DNA from: Rossellomorea aquimaris
GTDB lineage: Bacteria > Bacillota > Bacilli > Bacillales > Bacillaceae_B
Assembly: GCF_000935355.1 (NCBI RefSeq)
Contig: NZ_JXZC01000001.1
Coordinates: 744,001-808,000, forward strand
DNA: 64,000 nucleotides
Direction of reading: 5' to 3'
The notes under the pieces are model-generated. The model made no database searches and was not told the DNA's origin. It saw only the letters and a program-made list of their open reading frames with translations. Numbering within the stretch: the stretch's first letter is position 1; each line of letters begins with the position of its first letter. A program made the position numbers and the translations under genes. Shown here piece by piece: positions 17,822 to 26,758 of the stretch.

Positions 17822-17882
17822 CTATTCTCACCTCTATGTCTACATAAAGAGAGGAACTACCCTAGAGCAGCTCCCTCCGATA

Positions 17883-19172
17883 TTATGATTTAGGTACTAC
17901 CTGACACACCGTAAAACGCTCTTCACTAATAATGGCACTCGCAACGGTTTGAATATCATCATACTTCAATGATTCAAGTGTAGGTACAACCTCAAAAAGA
18001 TCCATTTCATTAAACGCATAGCGTGTAAATTGATTTGCAATAAATTCAGGTGAATTAATGGCCCGTAAAAACGCACCAATTTTCTTTTTCTTCGTTCTTT
18101 CTAACCCCTCTTCTGTAAAGAGAGATTCTTGTTTCGCTTTAAGCAGCAGTGATTGTACCTTTTCGGCCAGCTCATCCGGCTTTTCCGTATCTCCACCGAC
18201 GGTCAGGAACCCAAAGCCATTTTCTTGTGTATAGTCATAGTGGAATGTTTCATCAATCAACCCATCATTGTATAGTTCAGAATAATATGTTGAGCTTTTA
18301 CCAAATAACATATCCAGGAAAACGTTCATCGAAAGTTCTTGTCTAAGCATTTCCTTGCCTTGCTGATGAGGTTCAGGCGCTTTAAGGCCCACCAGGCACT
18401 TAGGGCTTTGTACATTCATCTTAAGGACCTGCTTCTTCTCAGCAACCGTTTCTGGTTCATCATCAAATTTCCGCTTGATTTCAGGCATTTTTTCATAATC
18501 CTTCTTTTCCTGATTCGAACGAATCTGATTCATGATTTGATCCGGATCTACAGATCCCACTACAAAGAGGAGCATATTGCTTGGGTGGTAGAATGTGTTA
18601 TAGCACTGATACAACATATCTTTCGTGATTGGTGTGATGGACTCAATCGTTCCTGCTATATCAATCTTCACAGGGTGATTCTTGTACATATTTTGAATCA
18701 CGCCAAAGTATAATCGCCAGTCAGGGTTATCATCATACATGGTGATTTCCTGTCCGATGATGCCTTTTTCTTTTTCGACAGTCTTTTCTGTAAAATACGG
18801 GTCTTGAACAAAGTCGATGAGCGTTTCTAAATTTCGTTCTACATTGGTAGTACTTGAAAATAGATATGCAGTTCGTGTAAAGGAGGTGAATGCATTAGCC
18901 GACGCTCCCTGGCGGCTGAATTGCTGGAATACATCCCCATCTTCTTTTTCAAACAATTTATGCTCTAAGAAGTGGGCGATCCCGTCTGGAACCTTAACGA
19001 ATTCTTCTTCGTTCAGAGGGACAAAATGATTGTCGATGCTTCCGTACTTCGTCGTAAACGTAGCATACGTCTTATTGAATCCTTTTTTCGGGAGAATATA
19101 GACATCCAGTCCGTTAGACATTTTTTCATAATATAAGTTTTCTTGTAGTTGATCGAAGGAAATCTTCTTCAT
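17883..19172 (-). CDS. ymfH: M16 metallopeptidase YmfH (active-type partner)
   Basis: This 429-residue M16 (pitrilysin-like) zinc peptidase has the inverted zinc motif HFLEH (near 67-71) in the context IAHFLEHKLFEKEDGDVFQ. The third ligand Glu lies in the downstream EKEKGIIGQEI stretch. It has no signal peptide. It starts two bases after ymfF ends. YmfF lacks the zinc motif, so the two probably form a heterodimer with one active site. The physiological substrate is not known to me. The length fits the family. Confidence 0.92.
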   Translation of the reverse strand: MKKISFDQLQENLYYEKMSNGLDVYILPKKGFNKTYATFTTKYGSIDNHFVPLNEEEFVKVPDGIAHFLEHKLFEKEDGDVFQQFSRQGASANAFTSFTRTAYLFSSTTNVERNLETLIDFVQDPYFTEKTVEKEKGIIGQEITMYDDNPDWRLYFGVIQNMYKNHPVKIDIAGTIESITPITKDMLYQCYNTFYHPSNMLLFVVGSVDPDQIMNQIRSNQEKKDYEKMPEIKRKFDDEPETVAEKKQVLKMNVQSPKCLVGLKAPEPHQQGKEMLRQELSMNVFLDMLFGKSSTYYSELYNDGLIDETFHYDYTQENGFGFLTVGGDTEKPDELAEKVQSLLLKAKQESLFTEEGLERTKKKKIGAFLRAINSPEFIANQFTRYAFNEMDLFEVVPTLESLKYDDIQTVASAIISEERFTVCQVVPKS

Positions 19173-19174
19173 CT

Positions 19175-20449
19175 TTATCCCTCCATTCCTGTTAAAAAGT
19201 AGATGGTATCAAGCTCAACTTTATTTGCTGCTTTCACGATGTCTTCTTTCGTCGTTTTCTCTATCTCATCAAGCCAGTGTTTTAAATCGATTTCTTCATG
19301 GGCTACAGCATTATGATATAGGACCTCTACCAACCCACGGGACGTATCTATGGTTTCAAGCAGTTGATTGCGGATGACCGCTTTCGTTTGTTCGATCTCT
19401 CCATCTGTAAAGTCTCCATCCTTCATGGCTTGCAGCTGATCATTGATGATTCCGACAGCTTGATCATATTTCTCAAATTCTATTCCAGACATAACCATCA
19501 ATAATCCTTTGTGACTTTCCAGTCTACTCGCTGCATAGTAGGCCAAGCTCGCTTTTTCCCTCACATTTATGAACAACTTGGAATGTGAAAATCCACCGAA
19601 TATGCCATTGAAAACCTGCAGGGCAAAGTAATCATCATCGCCATATTGTGTATGTGTCCGGTAGCCCATATTAAGCTTCCCTTGCTTCACATCCTGCTTT
19701 TCTTTCACGACGTTTTCCCTTTCTTTTGGTTTCACTTCCGATGAATCCACTTCACGGGGGACCCGTTCGTTTAAATGAAGGAGTTGATCACACAGATTTT
19801 CAACTTCCGCAACATCTACATCGCCGATGACATAAAGATCGAATTGATCTTCATTCATGACTTTTTGATAATATTCATATAAACTCTTGGCCGTTATGGA
19901 CTCTACTTCTTCACTGATTCCATTAACATGAAGGGCAAACCGCTCTCCCTTACACATTTCTTCTACAAGCCGTGAATTAGCGTAACGCATTTTATCGTCA
20001 TAAACCGCCTGTATTCTTACCTTCTGGTTTCGTTTTTCTTTCTCGACCGTCTTTTTATCGAATTCATTATTTTCAATATGAGGATTTTGCAGCACGTCAG
20101 CTAAAAATTCAATTCCTTTTTGGAGTAAAGGTTCTGAGTCCCTCAGAAACTTTTCGTTGGCAATTTCAACTGACATGCTGACCACGTGGTACTCACCCTT
20201 CTTACCCAAATCCGTAAAGAAGTTAGCACCATATAATTCATCCAGGTAGGATCTTAATTCCGTTGTACTTGGATAGGTCTTTGTACTGCTTTGCATCACA
20301 TGGGGGAGTAATCCGCGTAAGGTCACCGTTTCTTGATCTAATGGAGCTTTCATTTTCAAAATCAGACTGTTGGTTTTATACTTATCCGTTTGAACGATAT
20401 GTAGCGTATACCCTTGTTTCTTTTTTACTACTTCATTTATGGCTGTCAT
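19175..20449 (-). CDS. ymfF: M16-family protein YmfF, zinc motif missing
   Basis: This 424-residue M16-fold protein is paired with YmfH. At the place where HxxEH should be, the sequence reads LLPHVMQSSTKTYPSTTEL, so the zinc ligands are absent. The downstream EKEKRNQKVRIQA stretch is kept as structure. It is a likely non-catalytic partner, as in other two-subunit M16 enzymes; heterodimer formation is inference. The SD AAGGAGG precedes the ATG, and a sigma-A promoter at 20536-20565 probably drives ymfF-ymfH-ymfI. Confidence 0.9.
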   Translation of the reverse strand: MTAINEVVKKKQGYTLHIVQTDKYKTNSLILKMKAPLDQETVTLRGLLPHVMQSSTKTYPSTTELRSYLDELYGANFFTDLGKKGEYHVVSMSVEIANEKFLRDSEPLLQKGIEFLADVLQNPHIENNEFDKKTVEKEKRNQKVRIQAVYDDKMRYANSRLVEEMCKGERFALHVNGISEEVESITAKSLYEYYQKVMNEDQFDLYVIGDVDVAEVENLCDQLLHLNERVPREVDSSEVKPKERENVVKEKQDVKQGKLNMGYRTHTQYGDDDYFALQVFNGIFGGFSHSKLFINVREKASLAYYAASRLESHKGLLMVMSGIEFEKYDQAVGIINDQLQAMKDGDFTDGEIEQTKAVIRNQLLETIDTSRGLVEVLYHNAVAHEEIDLKHWLDEIEKTTKEDIVKAANKVELDTIYFLTGMEG

Positions 20450-20535
20450 CGTACCGTCCTCCTTAGTTCCACACTTCCGTCATTTTTGAAATCAAAAAAG
20501 ATATAAACACCCTTATTGTGCGGTATTTATGTATA

Positions 20536-20565
20536 ACTATACATGTAGTGAGATGTTGATTTCAA
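20536..20565 (-). promoter_or_regulatory. Sigma-A promoter for ymfF-ymfH-ymfI
   Basis: On the minus strand TTGAAA (20560-20565), an 18-nt spacer and TATAGT (20536-20541), about 90 nt upstream of the ymfF ATG. Confidence 0.65.
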
Positions 20566-20652
20566 GCATCTTCCTCTATTGGAAAAATACCCATAGAGTA
20601 AACTATTATATGTATGGAAAGTATTCAATATGTTTCATTCTTTTGTTTTCAC

Positions 20653-20691
20653 AAAAAAAAGGTACCTCGAATGTCGAGATACCTTTTTTTG
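20653..20691. terminator. Terminator of the nup operon
   Basis: AAAAAAAGGTATCTCGA pairs with TCGAGGTACCTTTTTTT across a 3-nt loop (one mismatch), with long A and T runs on both sides. It ends the nup transcript just after nupQ. Confidence 0.9.
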
Positions 20692-20708
20692 TGCATTGCT
20701 CATGGAAA

Positions 20709-21668
20709 TTAACGATTGCCTTTGATGTACGGTGTACCAAGAGCTTTTGGCGCATCTGCACGACCGATGAAGCCGGTAAGTGCAAGGATTGTTAATACGT
20801 AAGGCGCGATTAACAGATATACACTTGGAATATTCTCAAATAATGGAATGCTCGATCCGATGATACTTAAACTTTGAGCGAATCCAAAGAATAATGCTGC
20901 ACCCATGGCACCCAGTGGATGCCACTTACCGAAGATCAGAGCGGCCAAGGCCATGAACCCTTGCCCACTGATCGTCGCATGACTAAAGTCTGACGAAATG
21001 GATTGAGCATATACTCCCCCACCCACTCCTGCAAAAGCACCAGAAATGATGACACCGATATAGCGCATTTTCGTTACGTTGATTCCCATTGTGTCTGCTG
21101 CCATTGGATGTTCGCCGACCGAACGGAGTCTTAGTCCAAATGGAGTCTTAAACATAATGAACCAAACAATGATGGATACAAGTATGGCTACAAACGGAGG
21201 CCAATATGTGTTCGAGAAGAAAATATCCCCAATCACTGGAATTTTATTCAGTAACGGTACATCCACTTTCCCAAATCCTTCAGAAATAATATCTGTTTGA
21301 CCTTTTCCGTAAATACGTTTTACTAGGAAAAGCGTTAATCCAATAGCAAGCAGGTTGATCGCCACACCCGATACGACCTGATCAGCTCTGAACGTGATAG
21401 AGGCAACAGCATGCAAGACTGCCAGTAATGCTCCCATGACCATGGCTATGAGCAGAGCTACCCAAGGAGTTGCATCACCGAATACATCTGAGAAAGCAAG
21501 GTTGAAAACGATGCTTGCGAAAGCCCCTATGACCATTAAACCTTCAAGCCCAATATTAACGACACCAGAACGTTCAGAGAACGCTCCGCCTAAAGCAGTG
21601 AAAATAAGTGGAGATGCCCATAGTAACGTTGAAGGAATAAGGATTGTCAAGATATCAATAAAGCCCAC
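20709..21668 (-). CDS. nupQ: Nucleoside ABC transporter permease NupQ
   Basis: This 319-residue polytopic membrane protein of the BPD_transp_2 type has about nine hydrophobic segments. The N-terminus reads GFIDILTILIPSTLLWASPLIFTALGG, and the conserved GVVNIGLEGLM motif lies near 35-45. It is the second permease of a BMP-family nucleoside importer (B. subtilis NupNOPQ takes up guanosine and other nucleosides). It starts directly at the nupP stop with no gap, so translation is coupled. It is the last gene of the operon, followed by a strong terminator. Confidence 0.92.
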   Translation of the reverse strand: MGFIDILTILIPSTLLWASPLIFTALGGAFSERSGVVNIGLEGLMVIGAFASIVFNLAFSDVFGDATPWVALLIAMVMGALLAVLHAVASITFRADQVVSGVAINLLAIGLTLFLVKRIYGKGQTDIISEGFGKVDVPLLNKIPVIGDIFFSNTYWPPFVAILVSIIVWFIMFKTPFGLRLRSVGEHPMAADTMGINVTKMRYIGVIISGAFAGVGGGVYAQSISSDFSHATISGQGFMALAALIFGKWHPLGAMGAALFFGFAQSLSIIGSSIPLFENIPSVYLLIAPYVLTILALTGFIGRADAPKALGTPYIKGNR

Positions 21669-22718
21669 TTACTTCACCCCCTTTTTACTAAATCGTTGAA
21701 TCAGATAACGAATCATATAACCAGATGCTACAAAGAAAATGATAAGGGCAATAATAATGTCCACTAGTTCATTGGGAATACCTGCTTCAAGAGGCATATT
21801 CAATGCACCTACTTTTAGCCCTCCAAATAATAGTGCTGCGAACACAACACCAATGGCAACATTCCCTCCCAATAGAGCTACAGCGATCCCGTCGAAACCG
21901 ACCCCTGTAAATCCTCCTTTAATAGAAGCATATCCAAATGTCCCTAAACCTTCCATAGCACCAGCGAGTCCGGCAAACGCCCCTGAGATGACCATAGAAA
22001 GGATAATGTTTCCGTTTACGTTCATCCCGGCATATTGAGAAGCATGCTGGTTAAAACCAACAGAACGCAGTTCATATCCGCGAGTCGTTTTCTCTAATAG
22101 GAACCACATGATGAATACACACAGAAGGGCAATGAAAACTCCCCAATGCAGGCGAGAGTAATCCGTTAAGCTTTCGAAGAACGGAGACTTAAGTGATGCC
22201 GTTTCTGCGATATAATCAGTACGATCTTTGCGCTCTGTTAACACATCCCGGATAATCGCATTCGTGACGTGAAGAGCAATATAGTTCATCATGATTGTTA
22301 CAATTACTTCGTGTACGCGAAATTTTGCTTTAAGCAATCCAGGAATAAAGCCCCATAATGCCCCAGCTAATGCTGCTGCAATGATGGCAAGGGGCAAATG
22401 AATGATTTTTGGTAACTCATCGAAAGCAACCCCTACCCAAACAGCAGCAAGCCAGCCAACAATCAATTGTCCTTCGACCCCGATATTGAATAATCCGGTT
22501 CTAAATGCAAAGGCCACAGCCAATCCTGCTAAAATGTATGGTGTCACTTGACGTACCGTTTCACCTATATAGTAGATTTCGCCGAAAATACCTTGCCATA
22601 AGGCAGAATATCCGGCAATCGGATCATATCCGCTCACAAGCATGATTATGGTTCCGACAATAATACCTAAAAGGACTGAAATAATCGGGATTAATATATT
22701 TGTTAATCGATTAGACAT
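21669..22718 (-). CDS. nupP: Nucleoside ABC transporter permease NupP
   Basis: This 349-residue polytopic membrane protein pairs with NupQ to form the channel. The family signature GLFNIGVEGQLIVGWLAAVWVG lies near 73-95. Hydrophobic helices run throughout, beginning with ILIPIISVLLGIIVGTIIMLVSG. Its start overlaps the nupO stop by eight bases, as is usual for tightly coupled subunits. The substrate specificity (nucleosides) rests on similarity to the NupNOPQ/Bmp group and not on visible residues. Confidence 0.92.
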   Translation of the reverse strand: MSNRLTNILIPIISVLLGIIVGTIIMLVSGYDPIAGYSALWQGIFGEIYYIGETVRQVTPYILAGLAVAFAFRTGLFNIGVEGQLIVGWLAAVWVGVAFDELPKIIHLPLAIIAAALAGALWGFIPGLLKAKFRVHEVIVTIMMNYIALHVTNAIIRDVLTERKDRTDYIAETASLKSPFFESLTDYSRLHWGVFIALLCVFIMWFLLEKTTRGYELRSVGFNQHASQYAGMNVNGNIILSMVISGAFAGLAGAMEGLGTFGYASIKGGFTGVGFDGIAVALLGGNVAIGVVFAALLFGGLKVGALNMPLEAGIPNELVDIIIALIIFFVASGYMIRYLIQRFSKKGVK

Positions 22719-24246
22719 GTGAACTTCCCCCCGTTTCCTTCCTCTTTGATCCAGCCATTAGCAGCCCAAGCTCTTGTTCGGTCGTTTCTTTTGGATTTAC
22801 GATCGCTACGATTTGACCTTCATAAATAACGGCGATGCGATCACTTACATTCATGATTTCATCTAGTTCAAATGAAAGTAATAGCACGGCTTTCCCGTTA
22901 TCCCGCTGCTCGATCAGGCGCTTGTGGATAAACTCAATGGCCCCTACATCCAATCCGCGAGTCGGTTGAGCCGCAATCAACAAGTCCGGGTCACGATCAA
23001 CTTCCCTGCCGATAATCGCCTTTTGTTGATTACCACCGGACAATGCCCGGGCAAGAGTATATTCCGAAGGTGTTCTTACATCAAACTCTGAGATTAGTTT
23101 TCTCGCTTGATTGTAAATATTTTTATAGCTTAATACCCCTTTATTGGAATAAGGCTTTTGATAATAGGTTTGTAGAACCATATTTTCACCAATCGGAAAA
23201 TCAAGTACTAATCCATGTTTGTGACGATCCTGAGGAATATGACCTACTCCTGTTTCATAAATCTTACGCGGTTTCATATTGACTATTTCTTTTCCATTCA
23301 GCTTGATCGAGCCACCATCGGTTTTGTGTAATCCTGTAATGGCTTCTATCAGTTCACTTTGACCGTTGCCATCTACTCCTGCAATACCCAGGATTTCCCC
23401 AGCTTTCACTTCAAGGCTCAATCCTTTTACAACTGGAACATTGCGATGATCTTTTACGTTTAAATCACGTATCTCAAGTACATTGCCCGCAGGATTTGCT
23501 TCTTTTTTCTCAGTCTTAAAGGTTACTTCGCGCCCTACCATGAGACTGGCAAGGTGGTTCGGGTCAGTCTCTGATACTTTCACTGTCCCAATCCCTTTAC
23601 CTTTCCTGATAACGGTTACATTATCACACACTTCCATAATCTCTTTTAGCTTATGGGTGATAAGAATGATGGATTTGCCTTCTTGAATGAGAGTTTTCAT
23701 AATTTGAATAAGTTCTTTGATTTCTTGAGGAGTCAGTACCGCCGTTGGCTCATCAAAAATCAAAATTTCTGCCCCGCGATAAAGTGTTTTCAAGATCTCA
23801 ACACGTTGCTGCATACCTACTGAAATTTCAGAAATTTTGGCAGTCGGATCCACTTTCAAGCCATATCTTTCCGAGATCTCCAGAATATCCTTCTCAGCCT
23901 TTTTAATGTCCACTGTTGCACCGGACTTAGGCTCTCTTCCGAGAATAATATTTTCTGTTACAGTAAAGGTATCCACGAGCATAAAGTGCTGATGGACCAT
24001 TCCGATCCCCAAGTCGTTGGCGATATTGGGATTGGTGATGTTTACTTTCTTACCCTTTACACGAATTTCTCCTTGCTCAGGTTGATAAAGTCCAAATAAT
24101 ACATTCATCAGTGTGGACTTTCCTGCTCCATTTTCACCAAGAAGCGCGTGAATTTCACCTTTTTTGAGCTGGAGGGTAATATTATCATTTGCTACGATGC
24201 CTGGAAATTCTTTGCGGATATTCAGCATCTCAATTACATAATCCAT
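22711..24246 (-). CDS. nupO: Nucleoside ABC transporter ATPase NupO (duplicated nucleotide-binding domain)
   Basis: This 511-residue protein carries two ABC ATPase domains in tandem. In the first, Walker A is GENGAGKST near 37, the signature is ISVGMQQR near 141 and Walker B ends LIFDEPTAVL. In the second, Walker A is altered to GVDGNGQSE and the signature is LSGGNQQK near 407, as in sugar and nucleoside importers of this class. It energises NupPQ. A strong intergenic terminator separates it from the binding-protein gene, so the ATPase and permeases should be made in smaller amounts than NupN. Confidence 0.94.
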   Translation of the reverse strand: MDYVIEMLNIRKEFPGIVANDNITLQLKKGEIHALLGENGAGKSTLMNVLFGLYQPEQGEIRVKGKKVNITNPNIANDLGIGMVHQHFMLVDTFTVTENIILGREPKSGATVDIKKAEKDILEISERYGLKVDPTAKISEISVGMQQRVEILKTLYRGAEILIFDEPTAVLTPQEIKELIQIMKTLIQEGKSIILITHKLKEIMEVCDNVTVIRKGKGIGTVKVSETDPNHLASLMVGREVTFKTEKKEANPAGNVLEIRDLNVKDHRNVPVVKGLSLEVKAGEILGIAGVDGNGQSELIEAITGLHKTDGGSIKLNGKEIVNMKPRKIYETGVGHIPQDRHKHGLVLDFPIGENMVLQTYYQKPYSNKGVLSYKNIYNQARKLISEFDVRTPSEYTLARALSGGNQQKAIIGREVDRDPDLLIAAQPTRGLDVGAIEFIHKRLIEQRDNGKAVLLLSFELDEIMNVSDRIAVIYEGQIVAIVNPKETTEQELGLLMAGSKRKETGGSSHV

Positions 24247-24290
24247 TGCTTTTCACTCCTTGCGTAGGATAGGGATATTTATCTAGTAGT

Positions 24291-24303
24291 TAGAGGTCAG
24301 ACC
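24291..24303. promoter_or_regulatory. Possible second YmfC-type operator half-site
   Basis: AGAGGTCAGACCT contains the inverted repeat AGGTC-A-GACCT. It shares the 8-mer TCAGACCT with the palindrome ahead of ymfC (26360-26377). It lies 45 nt upstream of nupO. This is a weak but shared motif, offered as a candidate only. Confidence 0.25.
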
Positions 24304-24404
24304 TTAACTTGCCAGAAAAAAAGGGTTTCCCCGAATAAAAATCTAAATGAAAGATAGAAAATATTTCTATACTTCAATTAAATTTTTAATTATTGTGAAT
24401 ATTC

Positions 24405-24453
24405 CTTTTAAAAAAGGGATAAGAGGCCGGCTATCCTTGGCCCGCTTATCCCT
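24405..24453 (-). terminator. Intra-operon terminator between nupN and nupO
   Basis: On the minus strand GGGATAAGCGGGCC pairs with GGCCTCTTATCCC around a short loop and is followed by TTTTTTAAAA. It sits directly after the nupN stop. Similar hairpins commonly lower expression of the membrane and ATPase genes relative to the binding protein. Confidence 0.85.
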
Positions 24454-24460
24454 ATTAAAA

Positions 24461-25558
24461 TTAGTTAGCTGAGAAAGACTCCGCTTCTTTTACAGATTCT
24501 GGAACCTTCACATCTCCACTATTAATTTTCTCTTTCCACTCATCAACTTTTTGCATAACTTCATCTTTATTAGAAAGCTCTTCATTTAATTCAGCAAGTC
24601 CTACACCGTCTTCTTTAAGACCGTATAAGATTTGTTCCCCACCAGGGAAATTTCCATCTTGAGCTTTTGTTGCAAGGTCTTTAACCGCGTTATCAACACG
24701 TTTCAAAGCAGATGTCAGAACAATGTTATGGTCCCCGACTTTACCTTCTGCAGCTTGATCAGAGTCAACACCGATTGCCCAAAGCTCACGGGAAGGATCT
24801 TTCTCTTTTAAGTCACGCGCTTCTTTGAATAAGCCGTTTCCAGTACCACCAGCTGCATGGAAAATTACATCTACATCTTGAGAATACATCTTAGAAGCGA
24901 TCGTCTGACCAAGTTCAGCTTTATCAAAAGCCCCTGCATAGTCCGCAACGATTTCCGCATCCGGGTTAACTGATTTAACACCAGCGATGAAACCAGCATG
25001 AAAACGTTCGATAACCGGAATTTCCATACCGCCGATGAATCCGATTTTATTCGTTTTGGTAGCTAATCCAGCTGCTACTCCAGCAAGGAAAGAAGCTTCT
25101 TGTTCTTTAAACATGATGCTTGCAACGTTTGGTTGATCTACAATAGCATCAACGATTGCAAAGTGAGAATCTTTTTGTTGTTGTGCAATATCATTGATTG
25201 CACCTTCCATAAGGAAGCCGATACCATATACTAAGTCAAAGTCTTGACGAGCTAATGTGTTTAAGTTCGTAGCATAGTCAGCATCAGATTGTGATTGAAG
25301 GTAGTCATATCCTTCTTTACCTTTTTCTAAGTCATTTTCTTCACCGAAAGCTTTTAAACCTTCCCAAGCCGATTGGTTGAAAGATTTGTCATCTACTCCA
25401 CCAACATCTGTAACCATAGCTACTGTAAATTGATCTTCTTTCTTGTTACCTTCACCACTAGATGCACCTTCTTTGTCCTCGCTTGTTCCACAAGCACCTA
25501 ACAATGTACCTGCAGCCAGAACAAATGACAACGCTAAACCAAATTTACGTTTTTTCAC
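24461..25558 (-). CDS. nupN: Nucleoside-binding lipoprotein, BMP family (NupN)
   Basis: This 365-residue substrate-binding lipoprotein has a basic N-terminus (MKKRKFG), a hydrophobic core and the lipobox LGAC with the lipidated Cys at residue 23. An acidic Gly/Ser/Lys linker follows. The Bmp/PnrA fold is marked by [22 protein letters not shown] near 47-68 and [23 protein letters not shown] near 172-194. It captures nucleosides outside the membrane for NupOPQ. The start is GTG at 25556-25558 with GGGGG upstream. It lies 49 bases after the regulator ymfC, whose product probably controls it. Confidence 0.94.
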   Translation of the reverse strand: MKKRKFGLALSFVLAAGTLLGACGTSEDKEGASSGEGNKKEDQFTVAMVTDVGGVDDKSFNQSAWEGLKAFGEENDLEKGKEGYDYLQSQSDADYATNLNTLARQDFDLVYGIGFLMEGAINDIAQQQKDSHFAIVDAIVDQPNVASIMFKEQEASFLAGVAAGLATKTNKIGFIGGMEIPVIERFHAGFIAGVKSVNPDAEIVADYAGAFDKAELGQTIASKMYSQDVDVIFHAAGGTGNGLFKEARDLKEKDPSRELWAIGVDSDQAAEGKVGDHNIVLTSALKRVDNAVKDLATKAQDGNFPGGEQILYGLKEDGVGLAELNEELSNKDEVMQKVDEWKEKINSGDVKVPESVKEAESFSAN

Positions 25559-25607
25559 CTAGAGTACCCCCTATTATTGTAATAATTAGTAGTAAGATGG
25601 ATTGTTT

Positions 25608-26333
25608 TTATACACGCTTTCTTAATACGTGGAAGCTAAATTTGTCTGACCTGAAATAGTTTACTGAATACAGAATCGGCTCATCGTTTTCATCAAAATG
25701 CATTTGCTTTAAAACGAGTAATGCCGTTTCCGGTTCACAATTTAGAATAGGGGAGATTTTATCGTGATAACCCATAGGCTCAATTTGTGCGACGGCATGA
25801 GTAATTCTCTTATTCTCTCGTTTTTCTAAAACAGTGAAAATAGAGTTGTCTTCATGGGTAAAATTACGTGGCATAACCTTTTCAGGAATTTTGTCCACAC
25901 AATACACAACCGGTTCCCCGTTTGCCGTACGAACCCTCTCAATCAGGATCACGTCGTCCTCTTCATCGCAAGTAAACCTCTTCACATCATCCTCAGTAGC
26001 TTCTTGAGTTGTTGAGCTTAAGAAAATGGTCCCTGGCTCCATACCAGCCTGCTTAATCATGTTCGTTACACTGTTCAGCTGCTCGATACCAGAAGTAAAG
26101 AGCGGTTTGGCATTTACAAATGTACCTACCCCATGACGTCTTACGATGACACTTTCTTCCTCAAGAATTCTGAGAGCTTCACGGAGAGTAGCCCTACTCA
26201 CACCTAGTTGTTTGGAGAGATCAAATTCAGATGGGAGTTTTTCTTTTTCTTTGTAAACCCCCGCCTCAATATCTTTCTTCAAACGGTCAATCACTTGTAA
26301 GTATAAATGTCGATTGTCTGTTTTTATTGTCAC
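25608..26333 (-). CDS. ymfC: GntR/HutC-family transcriptional regulator YmfC
   Basis: This regulator has about 241 residues. An N-terminal winged helix ([28 protein letters not shown] near 39-66) and a C-terminal UTRA effector-binding domain (about 90-235, ending [21 protein letters not shown]) place it in the HutC subfamily. The start is uncertain: GTG at 26331-26333 ([13 protein letters not shown]) has GGTGG at good spacing, but GTG and TTG codons up to 26348 are also in frame. A palindrome in its leader suggests autorepression. Its position ahead of nupN makes nucleoside-uptake control the likely role (inference). Confidence 0.88.
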   Translation of the reverse strand: MTIKTDNRHLYLQVIDRLKKDIEAGVYKEKEKLPSEFDLSKQLGVSRATLREALRILEEESVIVRRHGVGTFVNAKPLFTSGIEQLNSVTNMIKQAGMEPGTIFLSSTTQEATEDDVKRFTCDEEDDVILIERVRTANGEPVVYCVDKIPEKVMPRNFTHEDNSIFTVLEKRENKRITHAVAQIEPMGYHDKISPILNCEPETALLVLKQMHFDENDEPILYSVNYFRSDKFSFHVLRKRV

Positions 26334-26359
26334 TGGAACCACCACCAAATTTTCTCAAG

Positions 26360-26377
26360 ACATCAGACCTCTGATGT
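26360..26377. promoter_or_regulatory. Candidate YmfC operator
   Basis: The inverted repeat ACATCAGA-CC-TCTGATGT has two perfect 8-bp arms. It lies between a -10-like TATAGT (26402-26407, minus strand) and the ymfC start, where a bound repressor would block elongation or initiation. GntR/HutC proteins bind palindromes of this size. Confidence 0.5.
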
Positions 26378-26705
26378 ATATCTTTCCTACTAATCGAAAA
26401 TACTATAACACTTTTCTTTTCATAAATAAATAGCATTGTGTGATTTTGTCGAAAAAAATGATTAGAATGACAATTTAAAATCCTTTTTTGTTAATAAATA
26501 GTAATTTTATTGTGATGTATAGGTTTACAAGGAGTGTTTTTACAGATATTTTACAAAATGAAGAGTTTTCATTTTCATTCTTTACAATAGTTAAACAATG
26601 GCATTACATATGAAAACGCTTTTAATAGTATAACACATTGGTGGATAAACTAGAATAATATAAAATGAATCGTATTCATATTAAGCTTTCTTTCTTAATT
26701 TCAGA
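26378..26705. other. Gene-free AT-rich stretch upstream of ymfC
   Basis: About 330 very AT-rich bases with no credible reading frame lie here. It holds the ymfC promoter region (TATAGT at 26402-26407 on the minus strand, without a clear -35). I see nothing else in it that I can name. Confidence 0.6.
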
Positions 26706-26757
26706 CAAAAAAAAGGTGTGTAACCCCAATTATTTTTAATAGGGTAACACACCTTTT
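26706..26757 (-). terminator. Terminator after spoIIIE
   Basis: On the minus strand AAAAGGTGTGTTACCC pairs with GGGGTTACACACCTTTT around an AT-rich loop and is followed by more than eight T. It begins right after the spoIIIE stop codon. Confidence 0.9.
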
Positions 26758-26758
26758 A

